Part shown: positions 39,701 through 52,900 of the stretch, one piece after another
How positions within the stretch are numbered: position 1 is the stretch's first letter
Layout of the letters: each line of letters begins with the position of its first letter
DNA from: Petrolisthes cinctipes
Lineage: Eukaryota > Arthropoda > Malacostraca > Decapoda > Porcellanidae
Length of the DNA stretch: 64,000 nucleotides
Reading direction: 5' to 3'
Assembly: GCA_033782935.1 (NCBI GenBank)
Contig: JAWQEG010000710.1
Location: forward strand, 1,674,001 to 1,738,000
The notes under the pieces: model-generated
The model's input: only the letters and a program-made list of their open reading frames with translations
The model's database searches: none
Told to the model about the DNA's origin: nothing
Made by a program: the position numbers and the translations under genes

Positions 39701-40383
39701 CACTGAGTAGGCATGTACAGATAGCTTCTGGGACCCAAAAATATCGAATTTTCGGGTGTCTTGAGGTTGAATTTGGGATATAAACGGGTGCAGAAGATGC
39801 ATACACATAATGACTTTGGTCACCTTAAATATCGATTTTCAGCATGTTTTGGGCCTGTATTTTGAAAATACTCTAACACGGAGTAGGCAAGTACAGATCC
39901 CTTCTGGGACCCCAAAATATCGAATTTTCGGGTGTTTGGAGCCTTAATTTGAGATATGAACGGGTACAGAAGATACATCCACATATCGACTTTTGGACAC
40001 TTAAAAGAAAGATTTTCAGTATGTTTTGGGCCTGTATATTGAAAATACTCTAACACGGAGTAAGCATGTACAGATCGCTTCTGGGACCCCAAAATATCGA
40101 ATTTTCGGGTGTTTTGGGCCTGAATCTGAGATATCGACTTTGGGCACCTAAAATATCGATTTTTAGCATGTTTTGGGCCTATATTTTGAAAATATTCTAG
40201 CACTGAGTTGGCATGTACAGATCGCTTCTGGGACCCCAAAATATCGCATTTTCGGGTGTTTTGAGCCAGAATTTGAGATATAAACGGGGACAGAAGATGC
40301 ATGCACATATCGACTTTTGGGCATCTAAAATATCGATTTTGAGCATGTTTTGGGTCTGTATCTTGAACACATTCTAACTAGGA
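33791..40383 (+). repeat. Block E tandem duplication, copy 1, about 6,593 bp
   Basis: This segment recurs directly downstream at a shift of 6,593 bp, falling to 6,592 bp after a one-base difference (GAGATATAAAC near 35,685 against GAGATAAAAC near 42,278). It holds a block D-like part (about 35,747-37,230), an irregular 99-bp monomer (37,879-37,977) and a block F-like part from about 39,100. A 126-bp monomer at 36,099-36,224 combines the 18-bp and 32-bp losses of the 158 and 144 classes. Confidence 0.9.
37879..37977 (+). repeat. 99-bp monomer with an internal 77-bp deletion
   Basis: The first half-monomer runs to GAAAATATTC and then joins directly to GAGATATAAACGGG of the second half. The joined points lie at nearly homologous places in the two ~88-bp halves, which leaves 99 bp. 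The same junction is present in the second block E copy near 44,471-44,569, so it predates that duplication. Confidence 0.82.
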
Positions 40384-43300
40384 GTAGGCATGTACAGATC
40401 GCTTCTGGGACCCAAAAATATCGAATTTTCGAGTGTTTTGAGGCTGAATTTGGGATGTAAACGGGTACAGAAGATTCATACACATATTGACTTTGGGCAT
40501 CGAAAATATTGATTTTAGCATGATTTGGGCCTGTATTTTGAAAATACTCTAAAACGGAGTAGGCATATCCAGATCACTTCTGGGACCCCAAAATATCGAA
40601 TTTTCGGGTGTTTTGAGCCTGAATTTGAGATATAAACGGGTACCGAAGATGCATGCACATATCGACTTTGGACACTTAAAATATCGATTTTCAGTATGTT
40701 TTGGGCCTGTATCTTGAAAATACTCTAACACGGAGTAGGCATGTACAGATCGCTTCTGGGACCCCAAAATATCGAATTTTCGGGTGTTTTGGGCCTGAAT
40801 TTGAGATATCGACTTTGGGCACCTAAAATATCGATTTTTAGCATGTTTAGGGCCTATATTTTGAAAATATTCTAGCACTGAGTAGGCATGTAAAGATCGC
40901 TTCTGGGACCCCAAAATATCGAATTTTCGGGTGTTTGGAGCATGAATTTGAGGTATAAACGGGTACAGAAGATGCATGCACATATCGACTTTGGACACTT
41001 AAAATATCGATTTTTAGCATGTTTTGGGCCTGTATTTTGAAAATACTCTAACACTGAGTAGGCAAGTACAAATCGCTTCTAGGACCCCAAAATATCGAAT
41101 TTTCGGTGTTTGGAGCCTGAATTTGAGATATAAACGGGTACAGAAGATGCATCCACATATCGACTTTTGGGCACCTAAAAGATCGATTTTCAGTATGTTT
41201 TGGGCCTGTATATTAAAAATACTCTAACACGGAGTGAGCATGTTAAGATCGCTTCTGGGACCCCAAAATATCGAATTTTCGGGTGTTTTGAGCCTGAATT
41301 TGAGATAACGACTTTATGCACCTAAAATGTCGATTTTTAGCATGTTTTGGGCCTATATTTTGAAAATATTCTAGCACTGAGTAGGCATGAACAGATCGCT
41401 TCTGGGACCCCAAAATATCGAATTTTCGGATGTTGTGAGCCTGAATTTGAGATATAAACATGTACAGAAAATGCATGCACATATTGACTTTATGCACCTA
41501 AAATATCGATTTTTAGCATGTTTTGGGCCTATATTTTGAAAATATTCTAGCACTGAGTAGGCATGAACAGATCGCTTCTGGGACCAAAAAATATAGAATT
41601 TTCGGGGGTTTTGAGTTTAAATTTGCGATATAAACGGGTGCAGAAGATGCATACACATATTGACTTTGGGCACTTAAAATATCGATTTTCAGTATGTTTT
41701 GGGCCTGTATTTTGAAAATACTCTAACACAGAGTAGGCATGTACAGATCGCTTCTGGGACCCCAAAATATCGAATTTTCGGGTGTTTTGGGGCTGAATCT
41801 GAGATATCGACTTTGGGCCCCTAAAATATAGATTTTTAGCATGTTTTGGGCCTATATTTTGAAAAAATTAAAGCACTGAGTAGGCATGTACAGATCGCTT
41901 CTGGGACCCCAAAATATCAAATTTTCGGGTGTTTTGAGCCTGAATTTGAGATATAAACGGGTACAGAAAATGTATGCACATATTGACTTTGGGCACCTAA
42001 AAGATCGATTTTCATTATGTTTTGGGCCTGAATTTTGAAAATACTCTAACACGGAGTAAGCATGTACAGTTCGCTTCTGGAACCCCAAAATATCGAATTT
42101 TCGGTAGTTTTGGGCCTGAATTTGAGATAACGACTTTGGGCACCTAAAATATCGATTTTTCGCATGTTTTGGGCCTGTATTTTGAAAATACTCTAACACG
42201 GAGTATGCATGTACAGATCGCTTCTAGGACCCAAAAATACCGAATTTTCGGGTTGTTTGAGCCTGAATTTGAGATAAAACGGGTACAGAAGATGCATGCA
42301 CATATCGACTTTTGGGCACCTAAAATATAGATTTTGAGCATGTTTTGGGTCTATATGTTGAAAACATTCTAACTAGGAGTAGACATGTACAGATCGCTTC
42401 TAGGACCCAAAAATACCGAATTTTCGAGTGTTTTGAGCCTAAATTTGAGATATAAACGGGTAAAGAAGATGCATGCACATATCGACTTTGGACACTTAAA
42501 ATATCGATTTTTAGCATGTTTTGAGCCTATATTTTTAAAACATTCTAGTACTGAGTAGGCATGTACAGATCGCTTCTGGGACCCAAAAATATCGAATTTT
42601 CGGGTGTTTTGAGGTTGAATTTGAGATATAAACGAGTGCAGAAGATGCATACACATATTGACATTGGGCACCTAAAATATCGATTTTCAGCAAGTTTTGG
42701 GCCTGTATCTGAGTAGGCATGTCCAGATCGCTTGTGGGACCCCAAAATATCGAATTTTCGGGTGTTTGGAGACTGAATTTGAGATATAAACGGGTACAGA
42801 AGATGCATGCATGCAGTATGTTTTGGGCCTGTATTTTGAAAATACTCTAACACGGAGTAGGCATGTACAGTTCGCTTCTGGGACCCCAAAATATCGATAT
42901 TTCGGGTGTTTTGGGCCTGAATTTGAGATATCGACTTTGGGCACCTAAATTATCTATTTTTAGTATGTTTTGGGCCTATATTTTGAAAATATTCTAGCAC
43001 TAAGTAGGCATGTACAGATTGCTTCTGAGACCCAAAAATATCGGATTTTCGGGTGTTTTGAGGTTGAATTTGTGATATAAACGGGTGCAGAAGATGCATA
43101 CACATATTGACTTTGGTTACCTAAAATATCGATTTTTAGCATGTTTTGAGCCTATATTTTGAAAACATTCTATCACTGAGTAGGCATGTACAGATCGCTT
43201 CTTGGACCCAAAAATATCGAATTTTCGGGTGTTTTGAGGTTGAACTTGGGATATAAACGGGTGCAGAAGATGCATACACATATTGACTTTAGTCAACTAA

Positions 43301-46300
43301 AATATCGATTTTCAGCATGTTTTTGGACAGTATTTTGAAAATACTCTAACACAGAGTAGGCAAGTACAGATCGCTTCTGGGACTCTAAAATATATAATTT
43401 TCGTGTGTTTTGGGCCTGAATTTGAGATATCTACTTCGGGCACTTAAAATATCGATTTATAGCAAGTTTTGGGCCTATATTTTGAGATATTGTAGCACTA
43501 AGTATTCATGCACAGATCACTTCTGGGACCCCACAATATCGAATTTTCGGGTGTTTTGAGCCTGAATTTGAGATATAAACGGGTACAGAAGATTCATGCA
43601 CATATCGACTTTAGACACTTAAAATATCGATTTTTAGCATGTTTTGAGCCTATATTTTGAAAACATTCTAGCACTGAGTAGGCATGTACAGAATGCTTCT
43701 GGGACCCAAAAATAGAGAATTTTCGGGTGTTTTAATGTTGAAATTATGATATAAACGAGTGCATAGGATGCATACACATATTGACTTTGGGCACCTAAAA
43801 TATCGATTTTCAGCATGTTTTGGGCCTGTATCTGAGTATGCATGTACAGATTGCCTCTGTGACCCAAAAATATCGAATTTTCGGGTGTTTTGAGCCTGAA
43901 TTTGGGATATAAATGTGTACAGAAGATGCATGCACATATTGACTTTGGGCACCTAAAATATCGATTTTCAGCATGTTTTGGGCCTGTATTTTGAAAATAT
44001 TCTGACACTGAGTAGGCATGTACAGATCGCTTCTAGGACCCAAAAATATCGAATTATCGGGTGTTTTGAGGTTGAATTTGGAATAGAAACGGGTGCAGAA
44101 AATGCATACACATATTGACTTTGGTCACCTTAAATATCGATTTTCAGCATGTTTTGGGCCTGTATTTTGAAAATACTCTAACACGGAGTAGGCAAGTACA
44201 GATCCCTTCTGGGACCCCAAAATATCGAATTTTCGGGTGTTTTGGGCCTGAATTTGAGATATCGACTTTGGGCACCTAAAATATCGATTTTTAGCATGTT
44301 TAGGGCCTATATTTTGAAAATATTCTAGCACTGAGTAGGCATGTAAAGATCGCTTCTGGGACCCCAAAATATCGAATTTTCGGGTGTTTGGAGCATGAAT
44401 TTGAGGTATAAACGGGTACAGAAGATGCATGCACATATCGACTTTGGACACTTAAAATATCGATTTTTAGAATGTTTTGAGTCTATGTTTTGAAAATATT
44501 CGAGATATAAACGGGTACAGAAGATGCACGCACATATTGACTTTGGGCACCTAAAATATCGATTTTCAGCATGTTTTGGGCCGGTATTTTGAAATTACTC
44601 TAACACGGAGTAGGCATGTACAGATCGCTTCTGAGACCCCAAAATATCGAGTTTTCGGGTGTTTCGAACATGAATTTAAAATATAAACGGGTACTGAAGA
44701 TGCATGCACAAATCGACTTTTGGGCACCTAAAATATCGATTTTGAGCATGTTTTGTTCTGTATTTTGAAAACATTCTAACTAGGAGTAGGAGTAGGCATG
44801 TACAGATCACTTATAGTACCCAAAAATATCGAAGTTTTGGGTGTTTTGAGCCTGAATTTGAGATATAAACGGGTTCAGAAGATGCATGCACATATCGACT
44901 TTGGACACTTAAAATATCGATTTTTAGCATGTTTTAAGGCTATTTTTTGAAAACATTCTAGCACTTAGTAGGCATGTACAAATCGCTTTTGGGACCCAAA
45001 AATATCGAATTTTCGGATGTTTTGAGGTTGAATTTGGGATATATACGCGTGAAGAAGACGCATACACATATTGACTTTGGGCACCTAAAATATCGATTTT
45101 CATCATATTTGGGCTTGTATCTAAGTAGGCATGTACAGATAGGTTAAGGGACCCAAAATATCGAAATTTCAGGTGTTTGGAGCCTGAATTTGAGATATAA
45201 ACGGGTACAGAATATGCATGCACATATCGACTTTTGAGTACATAAAAGATCGATTTTCAGTATGTTTTGGGCATGTATTTTGAAAATACTCTAACACGGA
45301 GTAGGCATGTACAGATCGCTTATGGGACCCCAAAATATCGAATTTTCTGGTGTTTTGGGCCTGAATTTGAGATATCGACTTTGGGCACCTAAAATATAAA
45401 TTTTTAGCATGTTTTGGGCCTATATTTTGAAAACATTCTAGCACTGAGTAGGCATGTACAGATCGCTTCTGGGACCCCAAAATATCGAATTTGCGGGTGT
45501 TTGGAGCCTGAATTTGAGATATAAACGGTTACAGAAGATGAATGCACATATCGACTTTTGGGCGCCTAAAATATCGATTAGGAGCATGTTTTGGGTCTGT
45601 ATCTTGAAAACATTCAAACTAGGAGTAGGCATGTAATGACCGCTTCTAGGACCCCAAAATACCAATTTTTCGGGTATTTTGAGCCTCAATTAGAGATATA
45701 AACGGGTAGAGAAGAAGCATGCACATATCGACTTTGGACACTTAAAATATCGATTTTTCGCATGTTTTGAGCCTATATTTTGAAAACATTCTATCACTGA
45801 GTAGGCATGTATAGATCGCTTCTGAGACCCAGAAATATCGAATTTTCGGGTGTCTTGAGGTTGAATTTGGGATATAAACGGGTGCAGAAGATGCATACAC
45901 ATATTGACTTTGGTCACCTTAAATATCGATTTTCAGCATGTTTTGGGCCTGTATTTTGAAAATACTCTAACACGGAGTAGGCAAGTACAGATCCCTTCTG
46001 GGACCCCAAAATATCGAATTTTCGGGTGTTTTGGGCCTGAATCTGAGGTATCGACTTTGGGCGCCTAAAATATCGATTTTTAGCATGTTTTGGGCCTATA
46101 TTTTAAAAATATTCTAGCACTGAGTAGGCATGTACAGATCACTTCTGGGACCCCAAAATATCGAATTTTTGGGTGTTTTGAGCCTGAATTTGAGATATAA
46201 AGGGTACAGAAGATGCATGCACATATCGACTTTGGACACTTCAAATATCGATTTTTAGCATGTTTTGAGCCTATATTTTGAAAACATTCTAGCACTGAGT

Positions 46301-46975
46301 AGGCATGTACAGATAGCTTCTGGGACCCAAAAATATCGAATTTTCGGGTGTCTTGAGGTTGAATTTGGGATATAAACGGGTGCAGAAGATGCATACACAT
46401 AATGACTTTGGTCACCTTAAATATCGATTTTCAGCATGTTTTGGGCCTGTATTTTGAAAATACTCTAACACGGAGTAGGCAAGTACAGATCCCTTCTGGG
46501 ACCCCAAAATATCGAATTTTCGGGTGTTTGGAGCCTTAATTTGAGATATGAACGGGTACAGAAGATACATCCACATATCGACTTTTGGACACCTAAAAGA
46601 AAGATTTTCAGTATGTTTTGGGCCTGTATATTGAAAATACTCTAACACGGAGTAAGCATGTACAGATCGCTTCTGGGACCCCAAAATATCGAATTTTCGG
46701 GTGTTTTGGGCCTGAATCTGAGATATCGACTTTGGGCACCTAAAATATCGATTTTTAGCATGTTTTGGGCCTATATTTTGAAAATATTCTAGCACTGAGT
46801 TGGCATGTACAGATCGCTTCTGGGACCCCAAAATATCGCATTTTCGGGTGTTTTGAGCCAGAATTTGAGATATAAACGGGGACAGAAGATGCATGCACAT
46901 ATCGACTTTTGGGCATCTAAAATATCGATTTTGAGCATGTTTTGGGTCTGTATCTTGAACACATTCTAACTAGGA
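40384..46975 (+). repeat. Block E tandem duplication, copy 2, about 6,592 bp
   Basis: Nearly identical to copy 1. By eye I noted about ten single-base differences, for example T/C at 34,120/40,713, A/G at 34,756/41,349 and A/C at 35,226/41,819. That implies identity of roughly 99.8 percent, not computed exactly. The irregular monomers recur, such as the 99-bp monomer near 44,471 and the 126-bp one at 42,691-42,816. The copy ends where GAATTTTCGGGTGTTTTGAG replaces GAATTTTCGAGTGTTTTGAG, about 46,975. Confidence 0.9.
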
Positions 46976-49900
46976 GTAGGCATGTACAGATCGCTTCTGG
47001 GACCCAAAAATATCGAATTTTCGGGTGTTTTGAGGTTGAATTTGAGATATAAACAAGTACAGAAGCTGCATGCACATATCGACTTTTGGGCACGTAAAAG
47101 ATCGATTTTCAATATGTTTTGGGCCTGTATTTTGAATATACTCTAACACGGAGTAGGCATGTACAGTTCGCTTCTGGAATCCCAAAATATCGAATTTTTG
47201 GGTGTTTTGGGCCTGAATTTGAGATATCGACTTTGGGCACCTAAAATATCGATTTTTAGCATGTTTTGGGCCTATATTTTGAAAATATTCTAGAACGAAG
47301 TAGGCATGTACAGATCATTTCTGGGACCCCAAAATATCGAATTTTCGGGTGTTTTGAGCCTTAATTTGAGATATAAACGGGTACAGAAGATGCATGCACA
47401 TATCGAGTTTTGACACTTAAAATATCGATTTTTAGCATGTTTTGAGCCTATATTTTGAAAACATTCTAGCACTGAGTAGGCATGTACAGATCGCTTCGGG
47501 GACCTAAAAATATCGAATTTTCGGGTGTCTTGAGGTTTAATTTAGGATATAAACGGGTGCAGAAGATGCATACACATATTGACTTTGGTCACCTTAAATA
47601 TCGATTTTCAGCATGTTTTGGGCCTGTATTTTGAAAATACTCTAACATGGAGTAGGCAAGTACAGATCCCTTCTATGACCCCAAAATATCGAATTTTCGG
47701 GTGTTTAAAGCCTGAATTTGAGATATGAACGGGTACAGAAGATACATCCACATATCGACTTTTGGACACCTAAAAGAAAGATTTTCAGTATGTTTTGGGC
47801 CTGTATATTGAAAATACTCTAACACGGAGTAAGCATGTACAGATCGCTTCTGGGACCCCAAAATATCGAATTTTCGGGTGTTTTGGGCCTGAATCTGAGA
47901 TATCGACTTTGGGCACCTAAAATATCGATTTTTAGCATGTTTTGGGCCTATATTTTGAAAATATTGTAGCACTGAGTAGTCATGTACAGATCGCTTCTGA
48001 AACCCCAAAATATCGAATTTTCGGGTGTTTTGAGCCTGAATTTGAGATATAAACGGGTGCAGAAGATGCATGCACATATCGACTTTTGGGCACCTAAAAT
48101 ATCGATTTTGAGCATGTTTTGGGTCTATATCTTGAACACATTCTAACTAGGAGTAGGCATGTACAGATCGCTTCTGGGACCCAAAAATATCGAATTTTCG
48201 GGTGTTTTGAGGTTGAATTTGAGATATAAACAAATACAGAAGATGCATGCACATATCGACTTTTGGGCACCTAAAAGATCGATTTTCAGTATGTTTTGGG
48301 CCTGTATTTTGAAAATACTCTAACACGGAGTAGGCATGTACAGTTCGCTTCTGGAACCCCAAAATATTAAATTTTTGGGTGTTTTGGGCCTGAATTTGAG
48401 ATATCGACTTTGGGCACCTAAAATATCAATTTTTAGCATGTTTTGGGCCTATATTTTGAGAATATTCTAGCACGAAGTAGGCATGTACAGATCACTTCTG
48501 GGACCTCAAAATATCGAATTTTCGTGTGTTTTGAGCCTGAATTAGAGATTTAAACGGGTAGAGAAGATGCATGCACATATCGACTTTGGACACTTAAAAT
48601 ATCGATTTTTCGCATGTTTTGAGCCTATATTTTGAAAACATTCTATCACTGAGTAGGCATGTATAGATCGATTCTGGGACTCAGAAATATCGAATTTTCG
48701 GGTGTCTTGAGGTTGAATTTGGGATATAAACGGGTGCAGAAGATAAATACACATATTGACTTTGGTCACCTTAAATATCGATTTTCAGCATGTTTTAGGC
48801 CTGTATTTTGAAAATACTCTAACACGGAGTAGGCAAGTACAGATCCCTTCTGGAACCCCAAAATATCGAATTTTCGGGAGTTTGGAGCCTGAATTTGAGA
48901 TATGAACGGGTACAGAAGATACATCCACATATCGACTTTTGGACACCTTAAATATCGATTTTCAGCATGTTTTGGGCCTGTATTTTGAAAATACTCTAAC
49001 ACGGAGTAGGCAAGTACAGATCCCTTCTGGGACCCCAAAATATCGAATTTTCGGATGTTTTGGGCCTGAATCTGAGGTATCGACTTTGGGCGCCTAAAAT
49101 ATCGATTTTTAGCATGTTTTGGGCCTATATTTTGAAAATATTCTAGGACTGAGTAGGCATGTACAAATCACTTCTGGGACCCCAAAATATCGAATTTTTG
49201 GGTGTTTTGAGCCTGAATTTGAGATATAAAGGGTACAGAAGATGCATGCACATATCGACTTTGGACACTTCAAATATCGATTTTTAGCATGTTTTGAGCC
49301 TATATTTTGAATACATTCTAGCACTGAGTAGGCATGTACAGATCGCTTCTGGGACCCAAAAATTTCGAATTTTCGGGTGTTTTGAGGTTGAATTTGAGAT
49401 ATAAACAAGTACAGAAGATGCATGCACATATCGACTTTTGGGCACCTAAAAGATCGATTTTCAGTATGTTTTGGGCCTGTATTTTGAAAATACTCTAACA
49501 CGGAGTAGGCATGTACAGTTCGCTTCTGGAACCCCAAAATATCAATTTTTTGGGTGTTTTGGGCCTGAATTTGAGATATCGACTTTGGGCACCTAAAATA
49601 TCAATTTTTAGCATGTTTTGGGCCTATATTTTGAGAATATTCTAGCACGAAGTAGGCATGTACAGATCACTTCTGGGACCCCAAAATATCGAATTTTCGG
49701 GTGTTTTGAGCCTGAATTAGAGATTTAAACGGGTAGAGAAGATGCATGCACATATCGACTTTGGACACTTAAAATATCGATTTTTCGCATGTTTTAAGCC
49801 TATATTTTGAAAACATTCTATCACTGAGTAGGCATGTATAGATCGCTTCTGGGACCCAGAAATATCGAATTTTCGGGTGTCTTGAGGTTGAATTTGGGAT

Positions 49901-52900
49901 ATAAACGGGTGCAGAAGATAAATACACATATTGACTTTGGTCACCTTAAATATCGATTTTCAGCATGTTTTAGGCCTGTATTTTGAAAATACTCTAACAC
50001 GGAGTAGGCAAGTACAGATCCCTTCTGGGACCCCAAAATATCGAATTTTCGGGAGTTTGGAGCCTGAATTTGAGATATGAACGGGTACAGAAGATACATC
50101 CACATATCGACTTTTGGACACCTTAAATATCGATTTTCAGCATGTTTTGGGCCTGTATTTTGAAAATACTCTAACACGGAGTAGGCAAGTACAGATCCCT
50201 TCTGGGACCCCAAAATATCGAATTTTCGGATGTTTTGGGCCTGAATCTGAGGTATCGACTTTGGGCGCCTAAAATATCGATTTTTAGCATGTTTTGGGCC
50301 TATATTTTGAAAATATTCTAGCACTGAGTAGGCATGTACAAATCACTTCTGGGACCCCAAAATATCGAATTTTTGGGTGTTTTGAGCCTGAATTTGAGAT
50401 ATAAAGGGTACAGAAGATGCATGCACATATCGACTTTGGACACTTCAAATATCGATTTTTAGCATGTTTTGAGCCTATATTTTGAATACATTCTAGCACT
50501 GAGTAGGCATGTACAGATCGCTTCTGGGACCCAAAAATATCGAATTTTCGGGTGTCTTGAGGTTGAATTTGGGATATAAACGGGTGCAGAAGATGCATAC
50601 ACATAATGACTTTGGTCACCTTAAATATCGATTTTCAGCATGTTTTGGGCCTGTATTTTGAAAATACTCTAACACGGAGTAGGCAAGTACAGATCCCTTC
50701 TGGGACCCCAAAATATCGTATTTTCGGGTGTTTGGAGCCTGAATTTGAGATATGAACGGGTACAGAAGATACATCCACATATCGACTTTTGGACACCTAA
50801 AAGATCGATTTTCAGTATGTTTTGGGCCTGTATATTGAAAATACTCTAACACGGAGTAAGCATGTACAGGTCGCTTCTGGGACCCCAAAATATCGAATTT
50901 TCGGGTGTTTTGGGCCTGAATCTGAGATATCGACTTTGGGCACCTAAAATATCGATTTTTAGCATGTTTTGGGCCTATATTTTGAAAATATTCTAGCACT
51001 GAGTTGGCATGTACAGATCGCTTCTGGGACCCCAAAATATCGAATTTTCGGGTGTTTTGATCCAGAATTTGAGATATAAACGGGGACAGAAGATGCATGC
51101 ACATATCGACTTTTGGGCATCTAAAATATCGATTTTGAGCATGTTTTGGGTCTGTATCTTGAACACATTCTAACTAGGAGTAGGCATGTACAGATCGCTT
51201 CTGGGACCCAAAAATATCGAATTTTCGGGTGTTTTGAGGTTGAATTTGAGATATATACAAGTACAGAAGCTGCATGCACATATCGACTTTTGGGCACCTA
51301 AAAGATCGATTTTCAATATGTTTTGGGCCTGTATTTTGAAAATACTCTAACACGGATTAGGCATGTACAGTTCGCTTCTGGAATCCCAAAATATCGAATT
51401 TTTGGGTGTTTTGGGCCTGAATTTGAGATATCGCCTTTGGGCACCTAAAATATCGATTTTTAGCATGTTTTGGGCCTATATTTTGAAAATATTCTAGAAC
51501 GAAGTAGGCATGTACAGATCATTTCTGGGACCCCAAAATATCGAATTTTCGGGTGTTTTGAGCCTGAATTTGAGATATAAACGGGTACAGAAGATGCATG
51601 CAAATATCGAGTTTTGACACTTCAAATATCGATTTTAGCATGTTTTGAGCCTATATTTTGAAAACATTCTAGCACTGAGTAGGCATGTACAGATCGCTTC
51701 GGGGACCTAAAAATATCGAATTTTCGGGTGTCTTGAAGTTGAATTTAGGATATAAACGGGTGCAGAAGATGCATACACATATTGACTTTGGTCACCTTAA
51801 ATATCGATTTTCAGCATGTTTTGGGCCTGTTTTTTGAAAATACTCTAACACGGAGTAGGCAAGTACAGATCCCTTCTGGGACCCCAAAATATCGAATTTT
51901 CGGGTGTTTAAAGCCTGAATTTGAGATATGAACGGGTACAGAAGATACATCCACATATCGACTTTTGGACACCTAAAAGTTCGATTTTCAGTATGTTTTG
52001 GGCCTGTATATTGAAAATACTCTAACACGGAGTAAGCATGTACAGATCGCTTCTGGGACCCCAAAATATCGAATTTTCGGGTGTTTTGGGCCTGAATCTG
52101 AGATATCGACTTTGGGCACCTAAAATATCGATTTTTAGCATGTTTTGGGCCTATATTTTGAAAATATTCTAGCACTGAGTAGGCATGTACAGATCGCTTC
52201 TGAAACCCCAAAATATCGAATTTTCGGGTGTTTTGAGTCTGAATTTGAGATATAAACGGGTACAGAAGATGCATGCACATATCGACTTTTCGGCACCTAA
52301 AATATCGATTTTGAGCTTGTTTTGGGTCTGTATCTTGAACACATTCTAACTAGGAGTAGGCATGTACAGATCGCTTCTGGGACCCAAAAATATCGAATTT
52401 TCAAGTGTTTTGAGGTTGAATTTGAGATATAAACAAGTTCAGAAGGTGCATGCACATATCGACTTTTGGGCACCTAAAAGATTGATTTTCAGTATGTTTT
52501 GGGCCTGTATTTTGAAAATACTCTAACACGGAGTAGGCATGTACAGTTCGCTTCTGGAACCCCAAAATATCGAATTTTCGGGTATTTTGGGCCTGAATTT
52601 GAGATATCGAGTTTGGGCACCTAAAATATCGATTTTAGCATGTTTTGGGCCTATATTTTGAAAATATTCTAGCACTGAGTAGGCATGTACAGATCGCTTC
52701 TGGGACCCCAAAATATCGAATTTTCGGGTGTTTTTAGCCTGAATTTGAGATATAAACGGGTACAGATGATGCATGCACATATCGACTTTGGACACTTAAA
52801 ATATCGATTTTTAACATGTTTTGAGCCTATATTTTGAAAACATTCTAGCACTGAGTAGGCATGTAAAGATCACTTCTGGGACCCAAAAATATCGAATTTT

